A stretch of DNA of 8,111 bases from positions 1 to 8,111 of the forward strand of contig JAMOMO010000289.1 in NCBI GenBank assembly GCA_027067035.1, written 5' to 3'. Positions 1 to 7,478 of the stretch are shown one piece after another. Position numbers and translations under genes: made by a program. Source of the DNA: Desulfobulbaceae bacterium (GTDB lineage: Bacteria; Desulfobacterota; Desulfobulbia; Desulfobulbales; Desulfocapsaceae). Position 1 is the stretch's first letter; every line of letters begins with the position of its first letter. The notes beneath the pieces were generated by a model. It was given only the letters and a program-made list of their open reading frames with translations, was not told the origin of the DNA and did no database searches.

Positions 1-1
1 G

Positions 2-526
2 GGCCTCAAGCGCATAGAGCACACCATGCGGCAGCTTTTGAATTTCGGCAGACAGGAACCGCTGCAGTTACGGAAAATCAATGTGGGAACCCTCCTCAGT
101 GAATGTCTGGAACTTCTTTCCTATAAACTCAAGGGAATCACCATAGAACAGGAAAACAGTATTGAAGAAGAGTGCCATGTGGATGCAGAGGCCCTGAAAC
201 AGATCTTTGTCAATCTCGGACTCAACGCCATTCAGGCCATGCCCGATGGCGGAACATTGAGCATTACTTCAAAAATGTACCGACAGCAGCTCCAGTTCAC
301 CTTTGAAGATACAGGCACGGGGATTGCTAAAGATATCCTGGGGCATATCTTCGATCCTTTTTTCACAACCAAGGATGTGGGGGTGGGCACCGGCCTCGGT
401 CTCTCGGTTACCTATACACTCATCGGCAAGATGAAAGGAACAGTGGAAGTTGAAAGCGAGGTCGGCAAAGGCACAAAATTCATAATCAGCATCCCGGTTC
501 ACTCGGACAAACAGATGGAGAATTAA
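2..526 (+). CDS. Sensor histidine kinase, NtrB/AtoS/ZraS type (C-terminal part; 5' end outside window)
   Basis: This is the C-terminal part of a two-component sensor kinase that autophosphorylates and passes phosphate to the regulator encoded next to it. The reading frame is open from base 2, before the first in-frame ATG at 26, and the residues there (GLKRIEHTMRQLLNFGRQ) look like the second helix of the dimerisation domain, so the gene starts upstream. The phosphoacceptor histidine and the sensor domain are off the window. The ATP-binding domain is complete: N box with NLGLNAIQAM (about 206-241), G1 box DTGTGI (308-325), F box FDPFF (350-364) and G2 box GTGLGL (386-403). The N-box wording is typical of kinases paired with NtrC-type regulators. 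The stop lies 6 bases before the regulator start, so the two are co-transcribed. What it senses cannot be told from this part. Confidence 0.93.
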   Translation, partial: GLKRIEHTMRQLLNFGRQEPLQLRKINVGTLLSECLELLSYKLKGITIEQENSIEEECHVDAEALKQIFVNLGLNAIQAMPDGGTLSITSKMYRQQLQFTFEDTGTGIAKDILGHIFDPFFTTKDVGVGTGLGLSVTYTLIGKMKGTVEVESEVGKGTKFIISIPVHSDKQMEN

Positions 527-532
527 TCCAAA

Positions 533-1867
533 ATGGTACGAATACTTCTTGCAGAAGATGACGAAATAATGCGGATTTCCGTCTACGATCGCCTCAGGCA
601 GTTCGACTGGCAGGTGGACCAGGTTGAAAACGGGCTTGATGGAGTCATGATGCTTGAAAAAAATGACTACCATCTGGTTATTTCAGATATACGCATGCCG
701 GGGATGGACGGTCTGAGACTCCTCAAGAAAGTCAGGGAGCACTCGCCGGAGACCGACATCATCATTATGACGGCCTACGGTTCTGTCAATGATGCGCTGG
801 ACTGTCTGCGAAGCGGAGCGTCAGACTACATTCTCAAACCCTTTGACATGGATGACCTTATTATCCGCTGCAACCGGCTCCTCGACTTCCAGCAGGTAAA
901 GGACCGTATCACCACGCTGGAGGAGAACTGCCGTTTTGGTGACCGGGGTCTCATCGGGAATGCCCCAGCCATGCAGCAGGTCTACTCCATCATAGACCAG
1001 GCAGCTCCCACCAATGCCACAATTCTTATCACTGGAGAGTCCGGAACCGGAAAGGAGCTGGCTGCCCGTGCCATTCACAAGGCCAGTCTCCGCAGTGACA
1101 AACCCTTTGTCTCCATAAACTGTGCCGCAATCCCTGAAGGATTAATGGAATCGGAGATGTTTGGGCATGAACGTGGAGCATTCACAGGAGCTGACAAAAA
1201 ACGAAAGGGTAAATTTGAACTTGCGGATAATGGCACCCTGCTCCTTGATGAACTTGGTGACCTGCCAGGGCCACTCCAGGCAAAACTGTTGCGGGTGCTT
1301 CAGGAAGGTGAATTTGAACGGGTCGGCGGCAGTAAAACCATCAGTGTCAATGTTCGGGTACTTGCCTGTACCTCAAAAGATCTGCAGGAAGAGGTGGATG
1401 CAGGGAGATTTCGCCAGGATCTTCTCTTCAGACTCAAGGTTATCCCCATCACCATGCCGCCACTCAGAGAACACAAGGAGGATATCCTTGAACTCTGCAA
1501 CCATTTCCTCAAAGAGTTCAGCTCCCCCCACAACACTCCCTTCTCAATCTCCAAAGAAGCCCTGGACTGCCTGACATCCTATTCCTTTCCAGGTAACGCC
1601 AGGGAGCTTCACAACCTCATGGAGAGGGCATCGGTACTGAGCAGCGGACCGGTTATCTATCCCGCTGACCTCCCCACTGAACTCTGCTCCGATGACTGTA
1701 CGCCTGACGTTGGCTTTAACCTGTCTGACAATATGGCCATTGCAGAACAGGCATGCCTGAAAAAAGCACTGAATCACTGTGAAGGGAACAAGACAAAAAC
1801 TGCCGAACTTCTGGGGATAAGCAGGAAAAACCTTTGGGAAAAGCTGAAAAACTACAATATTGACTAA
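533..1867 (+). CDS. Sigma-54-dependent response regulator, NtrC/AtoC/ZraR family
   Basis: This 444-residue protein is a phosphorylation-controlled activator of sigma-54 RNA polymerase. Residues 1-120 form a receiver domain with acidic pair D9/D10, phosphoacceptor D52, T80 and K102. Residues about 140-375 form the AAA+ ATPase, with Walker A GESGTGKE (168-175), the sigma-54-contacting GAFTGA loop (215-220) and Walker B ending LLLDEL (236-241). Residues about 402-444 form a Fis-type helix-turn-helix (KTAELLGISRKNLWEKL). All three domains are complete and the length is usual for the family. The ATG at 533 is preceded by GGAG at 517-520, a rather long spacing, so translational coupling to the kinase is likely. 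No sigma-54 promoter was recognised in the intergenic regions, so the targets are probably elsewhere or off the 5' end. A specific name such as zraR or atoC would be a guess. Confidence 0.96.
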   Translation: MVRILLAEDDEIMRISVYDRLRQFDWQVDQVENGLDGVMMLEKNDYHLVISDIRMPGMDGLRLLKKVREHSPETDIIIMTAYGSVNDALDCLRSGASDYILKPFDMDDLIIRCNRLLDFQQVKDRITTLEENCRFGDRGLIGNAPAMQQVYSIIDQAAPTNATILITGESGTGKELAARAIHKASLRSDKPFVSINCAAIPEGLMESEMFGHERGAFTGADKKRKGKFELADNGTLLLDELGDLPGPLQAKLLRVLQEGEFERVGGSKTISVNVRVLACTSKDLQEEVDAGRFRQDLLFRLKVIPITMPPLREHKEDILELCNHFLKEFSSPHNTPFSISKEALDCLTSYSFPGNARELHNLMERASVLSSGPVIYPADLPTELCSDDCTPDVGFNLSDNMAIAEQACLKKALNHCEGNKTKTAELLGISRKNLWEKLKNYNID

Positions 1868-2382
1868 CGCTCCGGCCATCCTTCCTGAAACTCATAGAGC
1901 TTTTCATCATGCTCCGGAGAATCACTGTCTCTGGACAGGGATCTGTTGCACAGAGACGCATCAGGGCTGAAAAGTTCCCGGGCATCAGGGGAATTGCCCA
2001 GCTCTTTTTCTATGAGATCCGGATCCTCACCCTTTTCCAGGCGGGCCATGGCATCTGCCATGGCATCACTCAGCTGCAGGCCACTGTCTGTGGTGAATCT
2101 GTGCATGAGGGTGGCCATCTTCTCCGGACTCGGTTCATCGCTCCCTTCAGCCGCCCGCATAAGACCGGTAAAGGCCTTTTCCAGTTGCGATTCATCAATC
2201 CCGGCAGCCCCCCTGTTTCTGCTGCCTCGGCTGACGGCGGGACTTGCAAAACCGGACATTTGACGGGCCATCTCTTTCTGACCACAGCGGGGACAATCCG
2301 GTCTGCAGCTGGTATCCACCCGACGTGACAAAAAACTGAACACCACGTTACAGGAAACACAATAAAATTCGTAAATAGGCAT
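1864..2382 (-). CDS. FmdB-type zinc-ribbon protein with long C-terminal extension
   Basis: This 172-residue protein starts MPIYEFYC, the signature opening of the FmdB/CxxC zinc-ribbon family. Probable zinc ligands are C8, C11, C30 and C33, with an extra C26. Family members are often annotated as putative regulators, but their function is mostly unproven. Many are only about 70-110 residues; here a polar region follows, with a helical, acidic part at about residues 62-130 (EKAFTGLMRAAEG, then LEKGEDPDLIEKELG) and a low-complexity tail rich in S and D. It lies 33 bases downstream of aroB on the same strand and is probably co-transcribed with it. No clear Shine-Dalgarno precedes the ATG, which also points to coupling. 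The TAG stop overlaps the TAA of the convergent response regulator. The reading frame is convincing; the role is unknown. Confidence 0.88.
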   Translation of the reverse strand: MPIYEFYCVSCNVVFSFLSRRVDTSCRPDCPRCGQKEMARQMSGFASPAVSRGSRNRGAAGIDESQLEKAFTGLMRAAEGSDEPSPEKMATLMHRFTTDSGLQLSDAMADAMARLEKGEDPDLIEKELGNSPDARELFSPDASLCNRSLSRDSDSPEHDEKLYEFQEGWPER

Positions 2383-2415
2383 GATAAATCGTTGTTATAC
2401 TGATGACATTGTCAA

Positions 2416-3498
2416 TTATCGCTTCAAAACAGAATCGATCTGCTCTTCGGTAACCTCATCACTGATAATCACCTTTCCGATGGTGGTTGGAAGTACATAG
2501 AAAACGGAACCGGCTATGGACTTTTTATCGCTTTTTATATACCCTTTAATGGCCTCCCGGTCCAAATCCGCCGGAATCTCAGTGGGAAGCCCGAAGGAAT
2601 GAATAAGGGTTGCCACCCTTCCCGCCTCCTTCCGTTTGCATAAGCCCAGCTGTACCGCAAGCCTGAGTACCGCGACCATTCCGATGGCCACGGCATGTCC
2701 GTGGATAAGACTGAAATCTGACGCTGCCTCAACCGCGTGTCCAATGGTATGACCAAAATTCAGGATACGTCTCAGATCAGCTTCACGCTCATCAGCTGCC
2801 ACAACTTCAGCCTTGATACGACAGCAGGTGTGTATCATCTCCTGAATAACAGAAGGCTGCAGCGCCAGTATCGCATCTAGATTTCTTTCCAGAAAGCAGT
2901 AGAAGTCAAAATCGTAAATAACACCATATTTGATTACCTCGGCCACACCGCCAAGCAGTTCCTCAACCGGCAGGGTGGTGAGAACTGCTGTATCAATATA
3001 GACAGCCTTGGGCTGATAAAAGGCACCGACAAGATTCTTGCCTTCGGGAATATCGACCCCTGTCTTTCCACCAACGGAACTGTCCACCTGGGACAGCAGG
3101 GTGGTGGGAACCTGAACAAAGGGAATCCCCCGCATATAGGTTGCCGCAAGAAAACCAGTGAGATCACCGGTGACCCCGCCGCCAAGGGCAATAAGACCTG
3201 ACTTACGATCAAGACCAAGCTGCGCCAGACGGCTTGAGAGCCCGGCATAGACCTGAAGGTTCTTGGATGCCTCACCACGGGGAAAAGTTACAAGCTCCGC
3301 CTCTATTCCTGCATTTTCAAGAGTTGCCATCAGAGTTGAGCCGTAAAGCGCTGCGACATAATCATCAGATATGACCACATAGCGTGATGCAATATCTCTC
3401 TTCGCAAGATCAGCACCGATATTTTCCATCAGTCCATCTTCTATAAAAATGGGATAACTACGATCACCAAGGCCAACAGTGAGATTATATTCAGACAT
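2416..3498 (-). CDS. aroB: 3-dehydroquinate synthase
   Basis: This cytoplasmic enzyme converts DAHP to 3-dehydroquinate and phosphate, the second step of the shikimate pathway, using NAD+ and a divalent metal (Zn or Co). The 360-residue length is usual for bacterial AroB. The nucleotide-binding motif GGGVTGDLTGF is at residues 106-116, followed by the conserved stretch LSQVDSSVGGKTGVD (135-149) and NLVGAFYQP (155-163). Expected metal ligands are present: E187 in GGVAEVIKYG, H250 in NFGHTIGH and H266 in HGHAVAIGM; their spacing fits the E. coli enzyme. The ATG at 3496-3498 gives the normal N-terminus, although no strong Shine-Dalgarno precedes it. It is the first gene of a probable two-gene unit with the FmdB-type protein, separated from sat by a terminator and its own candidate promoter. 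No other shikimate gene is in the window. Confidence 0.97.
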   Translation of the reverse strand: MSEYNLTVGLGDRSYPIFIEDGLMENIGADLAKRDIASRYVVISDDYVAALYGSTLMATLENAGIEAELVTFPRGEASKNLQVYAGLSSRLAQLGLDRKSGLIALGGGVTGDLTGFLAATYMRGIPFVQVPTTLLSQVDSSVGGKTGVDIPEGKNLVGAFYQPKAVYIDTAVLTTLPVEELLGGVAEVIKYGVIYDFDFYCFLERNLDAILALQPSVIQEMIHTCCRIKAEVVAADEREADLRRILNFGHTIGHAVEAASDFSLIHGHAVAIGMVAVLRLAVQLGLCKRKEAGRVATLIHSFGLPTEIPADLDREAIKGYIKSDKKSIAGSVFYVLPTTIGKVIISDEVTEEQIDSVLKR

Positions 3499-3519
3499 GA
3501 GAACAACCAGCGTGTATGG

Positions 3520-3548
3520 GTTATAGGGGGAAAAGCATAACCTGGAAA
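3520..3548 (-). promoter_or_regulatory. Candidate sigma-70 promoter for aroB
   Basis: On the minus strand, TTTCCA (3543-3548, 4 of 6 matches to the -35 consensus) lies 17 bases upstream of TATAAC (3520-3525, 5 of 6 to the -10 consensus). The predicted start near 3513 gives a leader of only about 15 bases before the aroB ATG. It lies just downstream of the sat terminator, where a new promoter is needed. This is a motif match only. Confidence 0.42.
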
Positions 3549-3599
3549 GCTTCAGAATGTAATTGACCTGAATGCTTCAGATCAACCACGTGAGCACAT

Positions 3600-3639
3600 A
3601 AAAAAAAGGGGAGACACCACCTGAGTGGTATCTCCCCTT
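3600..3639 (-). terminator. Rho-independent terminator of sat
   Basis: Arms 3606-3620 and 3625-3639 pair around the loop 3621-3624. Fourteen Watson-Crick pairs are interrupted at one position (3615 with 3630). On the + strand that position is a C/A mismatch, but in minus-strand RNA it is a G-U wobble, so the stem is continuous only in the sat direction. Six U residues (3605 to 3600) follow the stem in that direction. The hairpin begins 32 bases after the sat stop codon, which places it clearly as the end of the sat transcript. Confidence 0.93.
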
Positions 3640-3670
3640 CCATAAGACTTATACAAGTCCCGGTGACAAA

Positions 3671-4945
3671 TTACATGGAGTCGCCGGAAGCTGCATTCTG
3701 CATTTTGACCTCAACTTTCTCGGTCAGGCTTGCATAGTATTCCTTGAGGTGATCAAGAACTTCATCACGACCGAAATGATCAACAATCTCAGCACCCTCA
3801 GAGAGAGCTTTACGAAGCTTGGTACCAGAAAGAATAACACGGGACTCTTTGTCATGAGGACAGGTACGAAGTGAAGCCATACCATCACACTCGGAGCAGT
3901 AGAAGGTCCAGTCGATCTTCATTGGTTTACAGAGAAGATCTTTTGCATCATCACCGGTCTCGGGGATACGATCAAAGATTTCCTGAGCCTCGAACAGACC
4001 GTAGAAGTCACCAACACCAGCATGGTCACGACCAATCAGCATGTTGTTGACACCGTAGTTCTGACGGAAGGTGGCATGAAGGAGACCTTCACGGGGACCG
4101 GCATAACGCATATCAAGGGGATAACCGGAGTTGATTACATTCTCTTTAACAAAGTAGTTCTCAATAAGGATATCGATGGCTTTTACACGAACAGGTGCAG
4201 GGATATCGCCTGGCTTGAGATTACCGATGAGGGAATGAATAAGAACGCCGTCACACACTTCAACAGCGATTTTTGCAAGGTACTCATGGGAACGATGCAT
4301 TGGGTTACGAAGCTGAAGAGCAGCAACGTTGGCCCATCCACGCTCGTCAAACATTGCACGGGTCTGAGCAGGAGTCAGGTATACTCCAGGGTACTCTGCA
4401 GGATACTCGCCTTCGGAGAGTACTTTTACAGGACCTGCGATGTTCATATCTTTCTGGTTCATTACCATGATAACGCCGGGATGATCATCAGGAGCGATTT
4501 TCCAGAAGTTTCCATCAACAGACTCTTCGCCTTCGCCCATGAAAACTTTCTCACATTCCCATTTTTTATCATCTTCGGTCATCTCAAAGGCTTCGGTTAC
4601 GTTCATGGTGGCAAAAACTTCGCCATCTTTTACGAGCGCAATGTCGTCACCTACGCTGATGCCTTCAGATTTGTCAACATCAAGGGTGATGGGTACAGGC
4701 CAGAAGGTTCCATCTGCCATCTGGAAGTTCTCACAAACGCCTTTCCAGTCAGCTTTGGTCATAAAACCGGTAAGAGGGGAAAAACCACCAATTCCCATCA
4801 TGATCAGATCGCCTTTCGCACGATCAGAGATTTCAACCTGTTTCATGCCTTTTGCTTTCTCAAGCTCAGCATCACGCTCAGCACCGGAAAGCAGTGCACA
4901 AACAAGACCTTTTCCACCATGAGGTGCAACCAATTTTGAAGCCAT
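3671..4945 (-). CDS. sat: Sulfate adenylyltransferase (ATP sulfurylase), dissimilatory type
   Basis: This enzyme activates sulfate with ATP to adenosine 5'-phosphosulfate and pyrophosphate, the first cytoplasmic step of dissimilatory sulfate reduction. From the chosen start it has 424 residues (MASKLVAPHGGKG...). It carries the nucleotide-binding signature QLRNPMHRSHE (211-221), a second active-site motif GRDHAGVG (305-312) and SGTKLR (373-378). C350, C353, C362 and H364 form a probable zinc site, as in the single-polypeptide prokaryotic Sat family. The frame extends upstream to a TTG at 4985-4987, but the ATG at 4943-4945 has a proper Shine-Dalgarno and matches the usual N-terminus. It stands alone, between a strong promoter and a terminator; aprAB, qmo and pyrophosphatase genes are not in the window. 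The reverse reaction also occurs in sulfur-oxidising or disproportionating relatives, so the physiological direction is inferred. Confidence 0.97.
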   Translation of the reverse strand: MASKLVAPHGGKGLVCALLSGAERDAELEKAKGMKQVEISDRAKGDLIMMGIGGFSPLTGFMTKADWKGVCENFQMADGTFWPVPITLDVDKSEGISVGDDIALVKDGEVFATMNVTEAFEMTEDDKKWECEKVFMGEGEESVDGNFWKIAPDDHPGVIMVMNQKDMNIAGPVKVLSEGEYPAEYPGVYLTPAQTRAMFDERGWANVAALQLRNPMHRSHEYLAKIAVEVCDGVLIHSLIGNLKPGDIPAPVRVKAIDILIENYFVKENVINSGYPLDMRYAGPREGLLHATFRQNYGVNNMLIGRDHAGVGDFYGLFEAQEIFDRIPETGDDAKDLLCKPMKIDWTFYCSECDGMASLRTCPHDKESRVILSGTKLRKALSEGAEIVDHFGRDEVLDHLKEYYASLTEKVEVKMQNAASGDSM

Positions 4946-4953
4946 AATAATTC

Positions 4954-4957
4954 CCTC
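4954..4957 (-). promoter_or_regulatory. Shine-Dalgarno that fixes the sat start
   Basis: The minus strand reads AGAGGGAA at 4958 to 4951; its GAGG core (4954-4957) lies 8 bases before the ATG at 4945. The only upstream in-frame alternative, a TTG at 4987, has no purine-rich site, so the shorter 424-residue product is preferred. Confidence 0.8.
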
Positions 4958-4982
4958 TAAGTTAATTTTCAAAATGTACTGA

Positions 4983-5022
4983 TTCAAACTATTGAAACAG
5001 CAATGAAATGAACAATCATTCA
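4983..5022. repeat. Two short inverted repeats in the sat leader
   Basis: TTCAA-acta-TTGAA occupies 4983-4996 and TGAA-caatca-TTCA occupies 5009-5022, both between the predicted sat start site and its ribosome binding site. Each arm is only 4-5 bases and the region is AT-rich, so chance is possible. If real they could be half-sites for a dimeric repressor or a small leader structure. Redox regulators such as Rex are known to act on sat in Desulfovibrio, but neither repeat clearly matches the Rex consensus as I know it. Confidence 0.25.
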
Positions 5023-5033
5023 GTTTAAGCGTC

Positions 5034-5065
5034 TATATATATAAATCTGTCGAGAAAAAAGTCAA
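5034..5065 (-). promoter_or_regulatory. Strong sigma-70-like promoter of sat
   Basis: On the minus strand TTGACT (5060-5065, 5 of 6 matches to the -35 consensus) is followed by an alternating TA run. TATATA can be placed at 5038-5043 (16-base spacing) or 5036-5041 (18-base spacing). The predicted start near 5029 leaves a leader of about 84 bases. A good promoter here fits the high expression expected of sat in a sulfate reducer. I see no terminator between the copA stop (5097) and this promoter, so some copA transcripts may read into sat. Confidence 0.65.
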
Positions 5066-5096
5066 GTGAAAACATTGCAACCGTACAGTCCCCTAA

Positions 5097-7358
5097 TCAA
5101 GCCCCAAAAAAGCGAAGACGCAGGGCATTAGACACAACAGACACCGAACTGAGTGCCATGGCCCCGCCCGCTATCATCGGGTTGAGAGCAGGCCCGCCAA
5201 AGAGGGTTAATAAACCGGCTGCCACGGGAATCCCCACAACATTATATGCAAAGGCCCAGAAAAGATTCTGACGAATATTCCGCATCACTGCACGCGACAA
5301 CTGAAGGGAGGTGATGACACCATCCAGGTTGCCTTTCATTATAACCACGTCACCGGATTCAATGGCAATATCAATGCCCGTCCCCATGGCAATACCCACG
5401 TCGGCACGTGCCAGTGCGGGAGCATCATTGATACCATCACCCACCATGGCCACCTTTAAACCATCTTTCTGCAGATCCTTGACCACATCCGCCTTCCTGT
5501 CAGGCATCACCTCTGCTATAACTTCTTCAATACCCGCCTGAGCGGCAATGGCCCGGGCTGTTGTCTCCTGATCACCGGTGAGCATGATAAGACGCAGACC
5601 CATTTCCTTCATGCGGCTAATTGCTCCGGGTACCTCTTCTTTAATGGTGTCGGCAACGGCAAAGACAGCTGCAAAGGTCCCGTCAACAGCAAGGAACAGG
5701 ACGGTTTTACCCTGCTCAGCCAGGCGGGCAACCTCTGCATCCAACGCGGCCACGGAGACGGCTCTCTCTTCCAGCAACTGCTGATTTCCAAGCAGCACAG
5801 TCCTGCCACTCACCTTTCCTTCAATTCCCTTTCCCTGAATTGCCTCAAAGGACTGCGGCTGAACAAGCTTTTCTCCGCCGGCAGTTGCAGCAACCACCAG
5901 AGCCTCTGCAAGCGGATGTTCAGAATTCTGTTCACAGGAGGCCGCAAGAAAAAGAAGTTCCTCTTCCGGAATCGCAGTATCAGCAAGAATGGTCTCAGTC
6001 AGTTTCGGTTTTCCGTGGGTCAGCGTCCCTGTTTTGTCAAAGATCACTGCCTGAATCTTTTCGGCCATCTCCAATGCCTCACCACTCTTGATCAGCACGC
6101 CAAGCTGTGCCCCCCGTCCTGTGCCCACCATTATGGAAGTAGGTGTTGCAAGGCCCATGGCGCAGGGACAGGCTATGACCAGAACAGCAATGAAAAATCG
6201 CAGGGCTGATGAGAATTCAGCACCTCCCAGAAAATACCAGGCAAGCCCCGTAAGAACGGCAATGCACATGACAACCGGCACAAAATAGAGACTTATGCGA
6301 TCAGCCATACCGGCAATGGGGGCCTTCGATCCCTGGGCATCCTGGACCAGACGAACAATACGGGCAAGCATGGTATTCTGCCCAACCTGCTGCGCCAGGA
6401 CATGAAGAACACCGCTGCTGTTATAGGTTCCGCCGATTACAACATCACCCACGGATTTTGAAACTGGAATAGACTCGCCGGTGAGCATCGACTCATCAAC
6501 GACACTGCGCCCGAAAACAATTTCACCATCCACCGGGATTCTGTCGCCTGGACGGACCAAAAGAAGGTCACCCTCCTGTATTTCTTCAGCCGGGATGGTT
6601 TTCTGTTCCTGATTTTCCCCCTCACCAAGCAGCAGGGTTGCAGCATCAGGCGTCAACTGCATGAGTTTTGAAATGGCATCCGAGGTGTGGGACTTGGAGC
6701 GCACCTCCATGTATTTCCCCAGAAGAACCAAAGCAAGAAGGACCCCTGCCGACTCAAAATAGAGGTCCATGACCCGAATCTGCACATCAACCCCGAGCAC
6801 TATTTCAATGAGGTTCCAGGTGGAATACACAAAAGCGGCACCGGTACCGACAGCAACCAGAGAATCCATATTGGGAACCCGACGCAGGAGTGCCGGAATA
6901 CCGTTCAGATAAAAATTCCGGCCAAGATACATGATACCACAGACCAGAACAAACTGGCTGAGAGCAAAATTCAGGGGATTTTGCTGCGGATCGATCCCCC
7001 CGGGAAGGGGCAGGCCCAGCATTTCTCCCATGGAGATGGTGAGCAGAGGAACGGCAAGGAGCATGGACCAGATAACGTTCCTTTTCATGGCAGCCAGGCG
7101 TACGGCTGTTTCAGCTTTCTTCTCTTCAAAGAGATTCTGCTGTTCGGCTATGGCTTCCAGCTCAAAGCCCAGTCCGCTCACCCGTTCAGCAATCTCCTCA
7201 AAACTGTGACTCTGTTCATCCCACTGCAGTTCCATTGTTTCAGAGGCGAGATTGACCGCTGCCTTTTCAACACCGTCCATTCCACCAACAACATTTTCTA
7301 TTCGACTGGAACAGGAGGCACAGTGCATGCCTTTAACCGCCAGTTTCATCTCTTTCAT
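5097..7358 (-). CDS. copA: Cu+-exporting P1B-type ATPase
   Basis: This 753-residue inner-membrane pump exports Cu+ from the cytoplasm using ATP. One N-terminal heavy-metal-associated domain carries GMHCASC (C13, C16). Eight membrane segments are visible by hydrophobicity. Key motifs are the actuator TGES (293-296), the membrane metal site CPC (397-399), the phosphorylation site DKTGT with D441, the nucleotide-domain HP (481-482) and GDGIND (640-645). Y705-N706 in the seventh segment and MxxSS (734-738) in the eighth are the established Cu+-specific signature, which argues against Zn/Cd or Ag-only relatives. The ATG at 7356-7358 has GGAG 6 bases upstream (7365-7368). It is divergent from copZ across 242 bases. 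No copper regulator (CueR, CsoR or CopY type) is encoded in the window, and I found no convincing copA promoter. Confidence 0.97.
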   Translation of the reverse strand: MKEMKLAVKGMHCASCSSRIENVVGGMDGVEKAAVNLASETMELQWDEQSHSFEEIAERVSGLGFELEAIAEQQNLFEEKKAETAVRLAAMKRNVIWSMLLAVPLLTISMGEMLGLPLPGGIDPQQNPLNFALSQFVLVCGIMYLGRNFYLNGIPALLRRVPNMDSLVAVGTGAAFVYSTWNLIEIVLGVDVQIRVMDLYFESAGVLLALVLLGKYMEVRSKSHTSDAISKLMQLTPDAATLLLGEGENQEQKTIPAEEIQEGDLLLVRPGDRIPVDGEIVFGRSVVDESMLTGESIPVSKSVGDVVIGGTYNSSGVLHVLAQQVGQNTMLARIVRLVQDAQGSKAPIAGMADRISLYFVPVVMCIAVLTGLAWYFLGGAEFSSALRFFIAVLVIACPCAMGLATPTSIMVGTGRGAQLGVLIKSGEALEMAEKIQAVIFDKTGTLTHGKPKLTETILADTAIPEEELLFLAASCEQNSEHPLAEALVVAATAGGEKLVQPQSFEAIQGKGIEGKVSGRTVLLGNQQLLEERAVSVAALDAEVARLAEQGKTVLFLAVDGTFAAVFAVADTIKEEVPGAISRMKEMGLRLIMLTGDQETTARAIAAQAGIEEVIAEVMPDRKADVVKDLQKDGLKVAMVGDGINDAPALARADVGIAMGTGIDIAIESGDVVIMKGNLDGVITSLQLSRAVMRNIRQNLFWAFAYNVVGIPVAAGLLTLFGGPALNPMIAGGAMALSSVSVVSNALRLRFFGA

Positions 7359-7433
7359 GATTTACTCCATGGTAAAATACACCCCGCGCCCTGTATCAAC
7401 TATGCGCACTTGCCGCTTCAAATCAAGGTTCAC

Positions 7434-7463
7434 TTGACAAAAGCCAGGGGGAATCAATATTAT
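7434..7463 (+). promoter_or_regulatory. Candidate sigma-70 promoter of copZ
   Basis: A perfect -35 TTGACA (7434-7439) is followed after 18 bases by TATTAT (7458-7463, 5 of 6 matches to the -10 consensus). The predicted start near 7470 would give copZ a leader of about 130 bases containing the inverted repeat at 7479-7562. The CACTTG overlapping the -35 (7431-7436) occurs again at 7407-7412, a possible direct-repeat operator, though this may be chance. No clear CueR- or CsoR-type site was recognised. Confidence 0.55.
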
Positions 7464-7478
7464 TTATAGCAGGAAGCA

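Noticed and set aside
1912..1919. CTCCGGAG palindrome after the response regulator stop, and CAATATTG just before it, as possible terminators
   Set aside because: Both are eight-base palindromes with no loop and no proper U-run, and both lie within coding sequence.
1909..2328. Two + strand open frames over the FmdB-type gene
   Set aside because: Antisense to a protein with a recognisable zinc ribbon; no ribosome binding site or family resemblance.
4022..4939. A 305-codon open frame on the + strand opposite sat
   Set aside because: It lies wholly antisense to a clearly conserved enzyme, has no recognisable domain, and its composition is what the reverse complement of sat codons would give.
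7362..7370. Minimal ORF ATG-GAG-TAA just before the copA start on the - strand
   Set aside because: It arises because the copA Shine-Dalgarno GGAG is preceded by AT; a chance start-stop is the simpler reading.
6687..7469. A 260-codon open frame on the + strand opposite the copA 5' half
   Set aside because: It is antisense to strongly conserved copA domains, rich in H, Q and N as expected of a shadow frame, and has no domain signature.
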